A DNA stretch of 64,000 nucleotides from NCBI GenBank assembly GCA_945882615.1, contig CAMCWK010000007.1, forward strand, positions 46,372 to 110,371. The letters run 5' to 3'. This DNA is from Rhizobium sp. Q54 (GTDB lineage Bacteria; Pseudomonadota; Alphaproteobacteria; Micropepsales; Micropepsaceae). Positions 39,590 to 48,232 of the stretch are shown in pieces. Position 1 is the first letter of the stretch, and every line of letters begins with the position of its first letter. Under the pieces are notes generated by a model that worked only from the letters and a program-made list of their open reading frames with translations, was not told the origin of the DNA and did no database searches. The position numbers and the translations under genes are program-made.

Positions 39590-39620
39590 CAGATTTGGGA
39601 TCGAAAATCCCGCTTCCAAG
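39590..39620 (-). promoter_or_regulatory. candidate sigma32 promoter of hsp20
   Basis: CTTGGAA, 14 bases, CCCAAATCTG on the minus strand, close to the heat-shock consensus (CTTGAAA and CCCCAT-like). The start point would be near 39583, at the top of the ROSE-like leader. Confidence 0.45.
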
Positions 39621-39705
39621 GACTTGAAAAGCCGGGTTAAGTGCCTATTCCACTGAGTTTTGGGGGCAATTTGTACAAAGTTCCATTAGCGGCGTTTCCC
39701 GCCCC

Positions 39706-40635
39706 ATGATTCCCGCCGCCGTCATTTTCGATCCCCTGGCCATCAAGGCCGTCGGCGCCGACCTGCGGGCCGCGCGCTTCGACCCCGACCCCATGGTGGC
39801 GAGGAAAGGGGTCTGCGTCCTCCTCAACGGCCAGACCGAATTCATCGAGAAATATTTCGAGGTGATCGACGAACTGCGCGGCCGGGGCTTTGCCGTCGCC
39901 ACCATGGACTGGCGCGGCCAGGGCGGCTCCAGTCGCCTGCTGGCCGATGATCACAGGAAAAGCTTCATCACCGATTTCGCCGAATACGACCAGGACCTGG
40001 ACACGCTGCTGAACTGGATCGTCACGCCTATGCTCAAAGCCGGCGAAAAGCCGGTGGCGCTGGCCCATTCCATGGGGGCGCACAATCTTCTGCGCAGCCT
40101 CGTGCGCGCACCGGGGCGTTTTTCCTGGGTGGTGCTGAACGCGCCGATGATCGCCATTTCGCTGCGCGGCCAGCGCCAGTTTATCGTCAAGGCGATCACC
40201 GCCTGGGAAGTGTGGCGCGGCAACCGCGCCGGTTGGGTCTGGGGCATGGAAGCGCGCGATCCGCACAATGTCTCCTTCACCACCCAGTTGGTCACCTCCG
40301 ATCCCCAGCGTTTCGAACGCGCCCAGATGCTCTTGCGGGAAAAGCCCGAACTGCGGCTGGCGGGGGCAACCTGGGGCTGGCTGGCGGCGGCCCTCAGCTC
40401 GATGAAATGGCTGCGCGGCGAAGCCAAAAATATCACCACCCCCATGCTGATCGTGGGCGCGGGCGAAGACCGCATCTGTCTCACGCCCGAAGCCAAAGCC
40501 TTCGCGGCAGCCGCACCGAACGGCGAATATGTGGAAGTGGCGGGCGCGGGACATGAAATCCTGATGGAGAAGAACGCCATCCGCCAGAAATTCTGGGACG
40601 CGTTCGACGCCTTCGCGTCAAAGAAAGCCACCTAG
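39706..40635 (+). CDS. alpha/beta hydrolase (monoglyceride lipase/lysophospholipase-like)
   Basis: A 309-residue hydrolase with CVLLNGQTEFIEKYFEVIDE, MDWRGQGGS, the nucleophile motif AHSMGAH (Ser about 126), then GAGEDRICL (Asp side) and GAGHEILME (His). This is the lysophospholipase L2/monoglyceride lipase type. All three triad residues are present, unlike in the HSL-type protein to its left. It is divergent from hsp20. Ribosome site weak; substrate unknown. Confidence 0.82.
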   Translation: MIPAAVIFDPLAIKAVGADLRAARFDPDPMVARKGVCVLLNGQTEFIEKYFEVIDELRGRGFAVATMDWRGQGGSSRLLADDHRKSFITDFAEYDQDLDTLLNWIVTPMLKAGEKPVALAHSMGAHNLLRSLVRAPGRFSWVVLNAPMIAISLRGQRQFIVKAITAWEVWRGNRAGWVWGMEARDPHNVSFTTQLVTSDPQRFERAQMLLREKPELRLAGATWGWLAAALSSMKWLRGEAKNITTPMLIVGAGEDRICLTPEAKAFAAAAPNGEYVEVAGAGHEILMEKNAIRQKFWDAFDAFASKKAT

Positions 40636-40642
40636 CCCTTTT

Positions 40643-40922
40643 GTCATTCCCGGCGAGCACCGCGCGGCGACGCGGTGCGTTCGCCCACACCTCCCTGTCA
40701 TTCCCGGCGGGCGCGCGCAGCGCGGTGCGTTCGCCCCACTCCCCTGTCATTCCCGGCGAGTGCCGCGCGGCAGCGCAGTGCATCCACCTCCCTGTCATTC
40801 CCGGCGAGTACCGCGCGGCCGCGCGGTACGAGGGAAGGGAATCCATCGTCAGGCAAGCGCAGATAGAGAAATGGATTCCCTTCCCTCGCCTCATGCTTCG
40901 CATGCGGCTCGCCGGGAATGAC
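40643..40922 (+). repeat. tandem GTCATTCCCGG array, copy 6
   Basis: Four left-end units start at 40643, 40697, 40747 and 40797 (about 50-54 bases each, beginning GTCATTCCCGGCG and containing GC-rich palindromes). The last is complete with an inner inverted pair and ends GCCGGGAATGAC. This suggests local amplification of half-elements. Confidence 0.8.
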
Positions 40923-40927
40923 AAAAG

Positions 40928-40960
40928 AAAAACCGCGCCCCTTGCGGAGCGCGGCTTTCT
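40928..40960. terminator. bidirectional terminator
   Basis: CCGCGC...GCGCGG stem (40933-40954) with A-rich sequence on its left and CTTTCTCT on its right, between a hydrolase gene and the Pro/Ala-rich gene, which are convergent. Confidence 0.65.
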
Positions 40961-40975
40961 CTCAAAGCATCGCTG

Positions 40976-41695
40976 TTACTGAGCGACCTGACCCGCGGAC
41001 TGTTCGGGCTGGGCCTGGGCGGGAGACGCCGCTTCCGGCTGCGGCATCGCCTCGGTCTGGGCCGTCGCCGGAATGTCCTGCGCGCTCACCGCGTCAGCCG
41101 GCACCGCTGTGCTGGACTGCGGATTGGCGACGGCCAGGTCAGACGGCGAAGGCGTGGGCGAGACCGGCTCCGGCACAGACGGCGTCACAGTTGCCTGCTG
41201 CACGGGCGCCTGCTGCGAGGGCTGGGACGTTACCGCCTGGCTGTCAGCGCCCATGCGCACCGCCGCGCCTTCAGAAATGGCCGGGGCAGAAATGGCCGGG
41301 GCCGGCGTTGTCACGCGCGCCGACCTTGTCGGCGCCGGTGTCACAGCCGGAGCCGGCGTCATCGCCGGCTCAACAACCGGCGCGGTTTCCGCCGGCATGG
41401 TTTCGCCAGCCGGCGCTGGCATCATCGCAGCGGGCTGAGCCGGCGCCGGGGTGTTGGCGGCGGTTGTCATCGTCTGCTGGTTCGCCGGGCTGCTGGCGGT
41501 ATAGGCATAGAGCCCGCCGGCACCCACCATCAATGCCACGGCCAGCGCGCCGACAATCTTGCCGGTGTTGTTGGGCTGCCGCTCTTCGGGGCTGACGGTG
41601 TGAAAGGCGGAGAGGCCCGCACCATTGCCGCCAGAGTCGTGGTGCAAAATGATCGGGCGCTCGTCGGACGGCGCATTGAAATCGCGCAAGCTCAT
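40976..41695 (-). CDS. membrane-anchored Pro/Ala-rich protein
   Basis: A 239-residue protein with a 45-residue cytoplasmic N-terminus, one helix (about 46-68, GALAVALMVGAGGLYAY) and a long periplasmic tail of Ala, Pro, Thr, Gln and Glu, likely extended. No folded domain is recognisable. GGAGG lies at a good distance upstream (revcomp of cctcctgagg). Function unknown; a periplasmic spacer or envelope-spanning protein is possible. Confidence 0.65.
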   Translation of the reverse strand: MSLRDFNAPSDERPIILHHDSGGNGAGLSAFHTVSPEERQPNNTGKIVGALAVALMVGAGGLYAYTASSPANQQTMTTAANTPAPAQPAAMMPAPAGETMPAETAPVVEPAMTPAPAVTPAPTRSARVTTPAPAISAPAISEGAAVRMGADSQAVTSQPSQQAPVQQATVTPSVPEPVSPTPSPSDLAVANPQSSTAVPADAVSAQDIPATAQTEAMPQPEAASPAQAQPEQSAGQVAQ

Positions 41696-41949
41696 ATTTT
41701 CCTCCTGAGGGACGTTCGTTTGCTACGGCACAGACAACGTCAGGAAAGATGCGAGGTTGCGCAGCTGTTAAACAAAGGCAGATTGCGGCCAATATGGGAA
41801 ACGCGCCGCCTTAATAATGGCGATGACCGCCCTGTATTTTCAGTGTTTTCCGCAGTCCTTCCAGCACGCTGCCATAAAGCCTTTGTCCGCATTTTGCGCC
41901 GCGCGGGCAAAAGGACTAGCCTGTGCCTCCTATTGGAGGGAAAAAAGCG

Positions 41950-42159
41950 ATGGCCAAAAGCATAGCATCACGCCTCAAAGCCCTCGAAAAAATGGTTGCC
42001 CGGCTGATCAGCCCGCGGAGCGCGAAAAAGAAGAAAGCCAAAAAGAAAAAAGCCGCCGCCAGGAAAGCCGCGCCAAAGCGCAAGACCAGCAAGATCAAAA
42101 AGCGCGCACGGCACAGCAGGCGCGAGCCGATCATCGTCCCGCCGCCGATCATGCTGTAA
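41950..42159 (+). CDS. lysine-rich histone-H1-like small protein (paralogue 2)
   Basis: A 69-residue protein from the ATG at 41950 (GGAGGGAAAAAAGCG upstream). It starts MAKSIASRLKALEKMVARLI, similar to MAKSSAFEKRLAALEKTITD of the protein at 37485, and continues as a Lys/Ala/Arg-rich tail, then RREPIIVPPPIML. The pattern of helix followed by basic tail suggests DNA binding. Unlike paralogue 1, it ends in a hydrophobic Pro-rich tail. Confidence 0.65.
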   Translation: MAKSIASRLKALEKMVARLISPRSAKKKKAKKKKAAARKAAPKRKTSKIKKRARHSRREPIIVPPPIML

Positions 42160-42162
42160 GCG

Positions 42163-42306
42163 TCAGCCGTTCCGCAGCGTCATCGACTTGACATGCATGC
42201 GGCGGTCGCCGCAGGCCCTTTCGCGCCCATGATGCGCGAAAGGCGCGCCACGCATAAAAACATCCCGCCCGCACGCATCGTAGCCGATCCGCCATCTGCG
42301 CTTCAC
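42163..42306 (-). CDS. possible 47-residue protein, low confidence
   Basis: A short frame from GTG at 42306 reading VKRRWRIGYDACGRDVFMRG, then AHHGRERACGDRRMHVKSMT. Its codon use and mixed composition are like coding sequence, and GGAGT lies about 11 bases upstream. It has two Cys and several His/Arg. It is on the opposite strand from its neighbours, with no operon partner. It might be spurious. Confidence 0.35.
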   Translation of the reverse strand: MKRRWRIGYDACGRDVFMRGAPFAHHGRERACGDRRMHVKSMTLRNG

Positions 42307-42434
42307 AATTCTGCAGACTCCCGCCTCTAGGAGTCTGCGCAACCCGCTGCCGCCAGAAGCAGCCCATCGTCGTTTCGCGTGTTCAGCGCGGCCGCAGGCG
42401 CGCGCCCGCGCTTGTGTCATCCAAGGGGACTATC

Positions 42435-45098
42435 ATGACCAAACTGACCGGATTTTTGATGACGGGCGTCAGCCCGTTCCTGCTGCTGCTTCTGGGCGCA
42501 CCCGCTGCCCTGGCTCAATCCTCCGCCACCCAGGCGGTGGAAGACACCGTCACCGTCAGCGCCCAGGCCAACGGGTCGGGGGGAATCATGGCGCCGGTCA
42601 GCGTGCCCAAGCAGCGCTCCGTCATCACACAGGAATTCATCGATCGTCAGCCCGCCGGCCAGTCGATTTTCGAAACCCTGAACAAGGTGCCGGGCTTCCA
42701 CTTCACCAACAACGATCCTTACGGCAATTCCGGCGGCAACATCCGCATCCATGGCTATGACGGAAACCACATCTCCTTCACCTGGGACGGCATGCCGCTG
42801 AATGACACCGGCAACTACGCCATCTACACCAACCAGGTCGCCGATTCCGAAATCATCGGCCGGGCCACCGTCAACCAGGGCACCACCGACGTGGACAGCC
42901 CCACCGCCGCGGCCACCGGCGGCGTGGTCGCCATCACCACCGCGCGTCCCAAGGACGAATGGGGCGTGCTGGCCGATATCAGCGCCGGGTCCTACAATTA
43001 CCGGCGCGCCTTTCTCAGGCTGGACAGCGGGGCCTTCGGTCCCTGGAACACCGTGGCTTTCGCCACTTTCTCCTTCACCGATTACGACAAGTTCAAGGGC
43101 CCGGGGCATCTGCAGAAAAAGCAGTTCAACGCCTCGCTCTATCAGGACCTGGGTGATCTGGGCTGGGTGCAGCTCGCCATGCACTTCAATTCCAACCGCA
43201 ACCACTTCTACAACAATCCCACTTTTTATCCGGCCGTCTCCACCCTGACGCCGACCGCGACGCCGGGCGTCTTCAACGGCGTCACCAACTTCCCGCGCGT
43301 TCCCGGCGGACCCTCCGCGCCGGCCGTGGCGATCTCGCCCGATGGGCGCTATACCGGCACCGGCCTGACCAGCAATCCCCTGGGCTTCGGCCTGGAATTC
43401 GACCAGGCGCCGACCTGCACCCGCGTCGCGCCCGTCACCGGCACCGCCCAAAGCGATACCAACTGCTCCAGCTTTTATGGCGTGCGCATCAATCCTTCCG
43501 ACACCGGCAATATCCGCATCTCCTCGCTGTTACGCCTCGCCGATACGCTGTCGCTGACGGTGGACCCTTCCATTCAATATGTGCTGGCCAATGGCGGCGG
43601 CTATACCGCCCTCAGCGAGCAGGATGGAAAGCTGCGCGGCAATGTGCCGGGCGTGATTGGCCGGGACCTGAACGGCGACGGCGACATACTGGACAGGGTG
43701 GGCGTCTACAGTCCCAACACCACCAACACCATCCGCTATGGCCTCAACACCTCGCTGGTATGGCAGGTGGACGCCAACCATACCCTGCAACTGGCCTATA
43801 CCGGCGATTTCGGCTTGCATCGCCAGACCGGCCAGTTCGCCTTCCTGGATGCCAACGGCTTTCCCTTTGACCCCTTTGCCGGCTACCGCGATGGCGCGAA
43901 CCGGGTGCTGTCGGCCGACGGGACACCGGTCAGGGGCCGCGACCGCCGCAGCCGCGCCATCCTGCACCAGGTGGCCTTCGCCTATGAAGGCAGCTTCTTT
44001 GAAGACATCGCCCATGTCAGCGCCGGCCTGCGCATGCCCTTCATGCAGCGCGACCTCAACCAGCTCTGCTACCTGCGGGTGACCGGCACCTCGGGCGTGG
44101 GCTTTCCCACCTGCACCACGGCCGCGCCGACCTCGGCGGTAGGGGCCAACGGCACCGTCACCCTGCCCGGCGCCGGCACCAATCTTTACGTGCCGCCGGC
44201 GCAGAAGACGGTGCATTTCAGCCGGGTGATGCCCAATGTCGGTCTCTCGCTGTCACCCTGGGGGCCGGAGCATCAGTTCTATACCGCCGTCGCCGCCGGC
44301 CTGGCCGCGCCGCGCACCGACAATCTCTACAATGGCGGCAATAACGGGCTGTGTGTCACCGCCGGTGTTTCCACCCCCAATGCGCCGGGCTGCGCCTATA
44401 CCAGCTTCTCCAGCGTCAAGCCGGAAACCTCGACCAACTACAGTATCGGCTATCGCTACAATTCCGACGAGTTCACCTTCTCGATCTCGGCCTACAACAA
44501 CCAGTTCAAGAACCGCATCGTCACCAGCTTTGACCAGGACCAGGGCATCAGCATCGACCGCAACATCGGCTCGGTGAATGTCAACGGCGTGGATGTCGAA
44601 TCCAATGTCTCGCCGATGGAGAATCTGAGCATCTACAGCTCCCTCTCCTACATCCACACCCGCGTCAGCGCCGGACCGCAGGCCATCATCCTGGTGGGCG
44701 CGGGCGGCGCGCCGGTCAATCTGGCGGGCAAAAGAGTGGCCGAAACACCGGCCTGGACCTTCTCGCAGCGCTATGAATATGCCTGGGAAGGTTTCACCTT
44801 CGGCTTTGGCGGCAAGTTCGTTTCCAGCCGCTATGCCACCGATGCCAACGACATCAAGGTGCCCAACTACATCCTGGCCGATGCCGATATCGGCTACGAC
44901 CTGGCGGGGCTCGGCTGGGCAGGCTCCTACGTCAAGCTGAACGGCTTCAACCTGTTCCGCGAACGTTATTTCGGCTCGATCTCGTCGCGCCCCTGCTTCA
45001 ATCCCGCCCTGCCCACCTCCAGCGCCTGCGGCAGCTATCCCAGCGTCACGGTCGGCGCACCGCAGACCTTCCAGTTCACCCTGCGCACCGAACTGTAG
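42435..45098 (+). CDS. TonB-dependent outer-membrane receptor
   Basis: An 887-residue receptor. ATG at 42435 behind AAGGGGAC; a GTG at 42414 would add seven residues. Signal peptide residues 1-28 (ending ALAQ). The plug starts with DTVTVSAQ and has VPKQRSVITQEFIDRQPAGQ, NIRIHGYDGNHISFTWDGMP and TGGVVAITTARP. The barrel is long, with Thr/Ser/Asn-rich loops, and ends in FQFTLRTEL. The size suggests a carbohydrate or siderophore receptor of the larger type. No substrate-specific neighbours are present. A strong terminator follows. Confidence 0.92.
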   Translation: MTKLTGFLMTGVSPFLLLLLGAPAALAQSSATQAVEDTVTVSAQANGSGGIMAPVSVPKQRSVITQEFIDRQPAGQSIFETLNKVPGFHFTNNDPYGNSGGNIRIHGYDGNHISFTWDGMPLNDTGNYAIYTNQVADSEIIGRATVNQGTTDVDSPTAAATGGVVAITTARPKDEWGVLADISAGSYNYRRAFLRLDSGAFGPWNTVAFATFSFTDYDKFKGPGHLQKKQFNASLYQDLGDLGWVQLAMHFNSNRNHFYNNPTFYPAVSTLTPTATPGVFNGVTNFPRVPGGPSAPAVAISPDGRYTGTGLTSNPLGFGLEFDQAPTCTRVAPVTGTAQSDTNCSSFYGVRINPSDTGNIRISSLLRLADTLSLTVDPSIQYVLANGGGYTALSEQDGKLRGNVPGVIGRDLNGDGDILDRVGVYSPNTTNTIRYGLNTSLVWQVDANHTLQLAYTGDFGLHRQTGQFAFLDANGFPFDPFAGYRDGANRVLSADGTPVRGRDRRSRAILHQVAFAYEGSFFEDIAHVSAGLRMPFMQRDLNQLCYLRVTGTSGVGFPTCTTAAPTSAVGANGTVTLPGAGTNLYVPPAQKTVHFSRVMPNVGLSLSPWGPEHQFYTAVAAGLAAPRTDNLYNGGNNGLCVTAGVSTPNAPGCAYTSFSSVKPETSTNYSIGYRYNSDEFTFSISAYNNQFKNRIVTSFDQDQGISIDRNIGSVNVNGVDVESNVSPMENLSIYSSLSYIHTRVSAGPQAIILVGAGGAPVNLAGKRVAETPAWTFSQRYEYAWEGFTFGFGGKFVSSRYATDANDIKVPNYILADADIGYDLAGLGWAGSYVKLNGFNLFRERYFGSISSRPCFNPALPTSSACGSYPSVTVGAPQTFQFTLRTEL

Positions 45099-45111
45099 CC
45101 GTGTTAAACCC

Positions 45112-45142
45112 GGGGCCGGCCTTTCGGCCGGCCCCTTTTTTT
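45112..45142 (+). terminator. intrinsic terminator of the receptor gene
   Basis: GGGGCCGGCC-TTTC-GGCCGGCCCC (45112-45135) followed by seven T. Confidence 0.93.
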
Positions 45143-45156
45143 CATCGGGAAATCGC

Positions 45157-46164
45157 ATGCGCAAGCTTCTGGTCGTTCTGCTGATGCTGACATCATCGCA
45201 TGGCGCGGCGCTGGCCTGGGGCGGCAAGGGCCACCGCATCATCGGCGAACTGGCGGCGCGGAATTTCCCCGCTTCGATTCCCGCTTTCCTGAAAACGCCG
45301 CAGGCGCGCTTTCAGATCGGACAGCTGGCGCGCGAACCGGACATTTCGCGCGGCGCCGGCCAGCCGCATGACTGGGACCTGGATCCCGGGCACTTTGTGG
45401 ACCTGGATGATCAGGGAAAGATCATGGGCGGCCCGACGCTTCCCGCCCTGCCCGCGTCGCGGCGCGACTATGACACCGCCCTGCGCGCCGTCGGCTCCAA
45501 CCAGTATGCCGCCGGATACCTGCCCTACAATCTGATGGGCGGCTGGCAGCAACTGGTGAAGGATTTCGCCATCCTGCGCATGACAATCGCGGCGCAAAAG
45601 CACGCCGCGAAATTTTCCATGACCCCGGCGGAGCGTGAACGCTTCAGCCGCGAACGCGCCTTGCGCGAAATGCTCACCCTGCGCGATCTGGGCTGGTGGG
45701 CGCATTTCGTCGGCGATGCCAGCAACCCCATGCATGCCAGCATCCACCATAACGGCTGGAGCGATGGTCCCAATCCCAAGGGTTTCACCACCGCGCGCGA
45801 CACGCACGCCAAATTCGAGGAATTTTTCGTCGACGCCAACATCCGCGATGCCGATGTCGCCCAAAGGCTGAGGCCCTATCGCGCCTGCGCCTGCACGATA
45901 CAACAGCGCACCCAGGATTATCTCGCCGCCAGCTGGGCCCTGGTGGTGCCGGCCTATGAACTCGAAAAGGCCGGCGCGCTTGACCGCGCCACCCCCGAAT
46001 CGAAAGACTTTGTGGCGGAACGCATCGCCGAAGCCGCCAGCCAGTTGCGCGATCTGGTGGCCGATGCCTGGACGCAATCGGCGAAGGCGACCCTGGGCTA
46101 TCGCAATCCGATGACCGTGGCCGATCTGGAAAGCGGCAAGGCCGATCCGCGCCTGCTGAACTAG
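45157..46164 (+). CDS. S1/P1-type nuclease
   Basis: A 335-residue exported enzyme. Signal peptide residues 1-20; cleavage before W21 gives the mature N-terminal Trp that binds zinc in this family (WGGKGHRIIGELA). The other zinc ligands are seen in PHDWDLDPGHFVDLDD and in GWWAHFVGDASNPMHASIHH. S1/P1 nucleases cut single-stranded DNA and RNA and remove 3' phosphates; related enzymes hydrolyse phospholipids. It starts 15 bases after the receptor terminator, so it has its own promoter. The stop codon shares CTAG with the convergent gene. Confidence 0.85.
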   Translation: MRKLLVVLLMLTSSHGAALAWGGKGHRIIGELAARNFPASIPAFLKTPQARFQIGQLAREPDISRGAGQPHDWDLDPGHFVDLDDQGKIMGGPTLPALPASRRDYDTALRAVGSNQYAAGYLPYNLMGGWQQLVKDFAILRMTIAAQKHAAKFSMTPAERERFSRERALREMLTLRDLGWWAHFVGDASNPMHASIHHNGWSDGPNPKGFTTARDTHAKFEEFFVDANIRDADVAQRLRPYRACACTIQQRTQDYLAASWALVVPAYELEKAGALDRATPESKDFVAERIAEAASQLRDLVADAWTQSAKATLGYRNPMTVADLESGKADPRLLN

Positions 46165-46958
46165 CCGGCCAGCAATGCCATCGCCTGTTCATGCACGCGG
46201 CGGTCGCCGCAGGCGAGAATCGTCTTGCCGTCGCGGCAGTCCCCGCCCTCCCAGGACGTGACGATGCCGCCCGCCCCCTCGACCAGCGGGATCAGCGCGG
46301 CGATATCCCAGGGCTTGAATCCGGCTTCCACGATGACATCGACAAAGCCCAGCGTCAGCGCCGCGAACAGATAACAGTCGCCGCTGTAGCGGGTCATGCG
46401 CGCCGCCTCCGACACCCGCCGGAAGGCCGCCGCCTGTTCGGGCGTGAAATTGGAAACGGGATCGGTGACGCAGACAATGGCGTCCTTGATGTCGGCGCAT
46501 GCGCGCACTTTCAACGGCGTGCGTGACCCATCGGCCACCAGCACGCTGCGTCCGTTGACGCCGATGAAGCGTTCGCCCAGCACCGGCTGGTCGAGAATGC
46601 CCAGCACCGGCACCCCGTCATGCTCCAGCGCGATCAGCGAGCCCCATTCATGCCGCCCGGTGATGAAGCCGCGCGTGCCGTCCACCGGGTCCAGCACCCA
46701 GCGCCATTTGTTGGCCGACAGTCCGGCGGGCTTTTCGCCATATTCCTCGCCCAGGATCGCATCCTGCGGCCGGTCGCGCTCGATGATGGCGCGGATGGCG
46801 CGCTCGGCGCCGCGATCCGCTTCGGTCACCGGATCATAGGTATGCACGCCCGGCTTGTGGGTCACCTCGATGCGCTGGCGGAAATAGGGCCGGATCACCG
46901 CGCCCGACGCATCGGCCAGGCGATTGGCGAAAGCGATCATTTTTTCATCGACGGTCAT
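46161..46958 (-). CDS. hisN: inositol-monophosphatase-family phosphatase (HisN-like histidinol-phosphatase)
   Basis: A 265-residue Li-sensitive-type phosphatase: GEEYG (metal 1), WVLDPVDGTRGFITG (the DPxDGT core) and PWDIAALIPLVEGAGG with its D. HisN-type histidinol-phosphatases of actinobacteria and alphaproteobacteria share the RGFITGRHEWGSLIAL segment seen here. Its reaction would be L-histidinol phosphate to L-histidinol. No his operon lies next to it, so the specific substrate is inferred. It overlaps the nuclease by four bases at the 3' ends. Confidence 0.82.
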   Translation of the reverse strand: MTVDEKMIAFANRLADASGAVIRPYFRQRIEVTHKPGVHTYDPVTEADRGAERAIRAIIERDRPQDAILGEEYGEKPAGLSANKWRWVLDPVDGTRGFITGRHEWGSLIALEHDGVPVLGILDQPVLGERFIGVNGRSVLVADGSRTPLKVRACADIKDAIVCVTDPVSNFTPEQAAAFRRVSEAARMTRYSGDCYLFAALTLGFVDVIVEAGFKPWDIAALIPLVEGAGGIVTSWEGGDCRDGKTILACGDRRVHEQAMALLAG

Positions 46959-47019
46959 GCCCCGGTTATAGAGGCAGCCGGGTATCGCGGGCTAGATGCG
47001 ATCTAGCCAGACAGCGAAT

Positions 47020-48147
47020 TCACGCCGCGACCCTTTTCGCGCCGGCCTGGCGCAGCACCAGCCAGCCCGCCATGCCCGAAACTAGCGAACCCGTCAGCAC
47101 GCCCAGCTTGGCGGCTGCCTGGTTGTCCGCACCGCCGAACGCCAGCGCGCCGATGAAAAGACTGATGGTAAAGCCGATGCCGCAGAGCAGCGACACGCCA
47201 TAGACCTGCGTCCAGCTGGCACGGAGCGGCAATTTCGCGATGCCCAGCTTCACCCCAAGCCAGCAGGCGCCCAGAATGCCAACCTGCTTGCCGATGAACA
47301 GGCCCGCCGCCACGCCAAAGGTGATGGGTTGCAAAAAAGTGGCGAAGCTGACACCGGACAGCGCGACGCCGGCATTGGCAAAGGCGAACAGCGGCACGAT
47401 GCCATAGGCCACCGGATTGGCCAGCCCGTCTTCCAGCTTGCGCGCCGGCCAGTTGTCGCCGCGGCCGTTGGGAATGACAAAGGCCAGCAGCACGCCGGCG
47501 ATGGTGGCATGGACGCCCGATTTGAGCACAAAGAACCACAGCACCGCGCCCACCAGCAGATAGGGCGACAGCCGCTTCACGCCCATGCGGTTCAGCCCCT
47601 CCAACACCGCCAGGGTCGCCGCTGCCAGTCCCAGATACAGCGGCGACAAGCCCATGCCATAGAACACTGCGATGATCAGCACCGCCAGCAGGTCGTCGAT
47701 GATGGCCAGCGCGGTGAGGAAGATCTTGAGCGAGGCGGGGATGCGCGATCCCAGCATCGCCAGCACGCCCAGCGAGAAAGCGATGTCGGTGGCGGTGGGA
47801 ATGGCCCAGCCATGCAGCGCGCCGTTCCAGTTGAACGTGGCATAGATGACGGCAGGCGCCACCATGCCGCCCACGGCCGCCAGCCCCGGCAGGGCACGGC
47901 CCGCCCAGGTTGAAAGCTGGCCATCGACCAGTTCATGGCGGATCTCCAGCCCCACCAGCAGGAAGAACAGGGCCATCAGCCCGTCATTGATCCAGTGATG
48001 CAGGCTGAGGCCCGCGACAACGGTATGCAGGCTTTCGAAATAGCCGGGCGCCAGAGGCGAATTGGCCACCGCCAGCGCCAGCACCGTCACCCCCAACAGC
48101 AATATGCCGCTGGCCGACTCGCTCGTGAAAAATTTATCGACCGCCAT
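47020..48147 (-). CDS. nhaA: NhaA-type Na+/H+ antiporter
   Basis: A 375-residue antiporter with about twelve helices. It has AIPTATDIAFSLGVLAMLG, the paired aspartates D151-D152 in TALAIIDDLLAVLIIAVFYG, and KSGVHATIAGVLLAF. These are the diagnostic NhaA signatures; the Asp pair binds Na+ or protons. It maintains pH and sodium balance across the inner membrane. The length is slightly below that of E. coli (388). Strong AT-poor context, no terminator obvious. Confidence 0.95.
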   Translation of the reverse strand: MAVDKFFTSESASGILLLGVTVLALAVANSPLAPGYFESLHTVVAGLSLHHWINDGLMALFFLLVGLEIRHELVDGQLSTWAGRALPGLAAVGGMVAPAVIYATFNWNGALHGWAIPTATDIAFSLGVLAMLGSRIPASLKIFLTALAIIDDLLAVLIIAVFYGMGLSPLYLGLAAATLAVLEGLNRMGVKRLSPYLLVGAVLWFFVLKSGVHATIAGVLLAFVIPNGRGDNWPARKLEDGLANPVAYGIVPLFAFANAGVALSGVSFATFLQPITFGVAAGLFIGKQVGILGACWLGVKLGIAKLPLRASWTQVYGVSLLCGIGFTISLFIGALAFGGADNQAAAKLGVLTGSLVSGMAGWLVLRQAGAKRVAA

Positions 48148-48232
48148 GATGGGGGCGAGCCTAGCCGCCCCGCCAGGGCGATGCGAGCAAAACCGGGCCG
48201 CGCGGAGCGGCCATGCGCGGCGCGTCAGGTTC

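Larger units (their letters stand above)
40636..40975. other. repeat cluster between convergent genes
   Basis: 340 bases filled by a tandem array of the left ends of the GTCATTCCCGG repeat plus one full copy (40643-40922) and a bidirectional terminator (40928-40960). No gene. Confidence 0.75.

Noticed and set aside
40643..40922. Possible CRISPR array
   Set aside because: Units are about 50 bases, imperfect, with no unique spacers of constant length and no cas genes; they are half-copies of a dispersed repeat.
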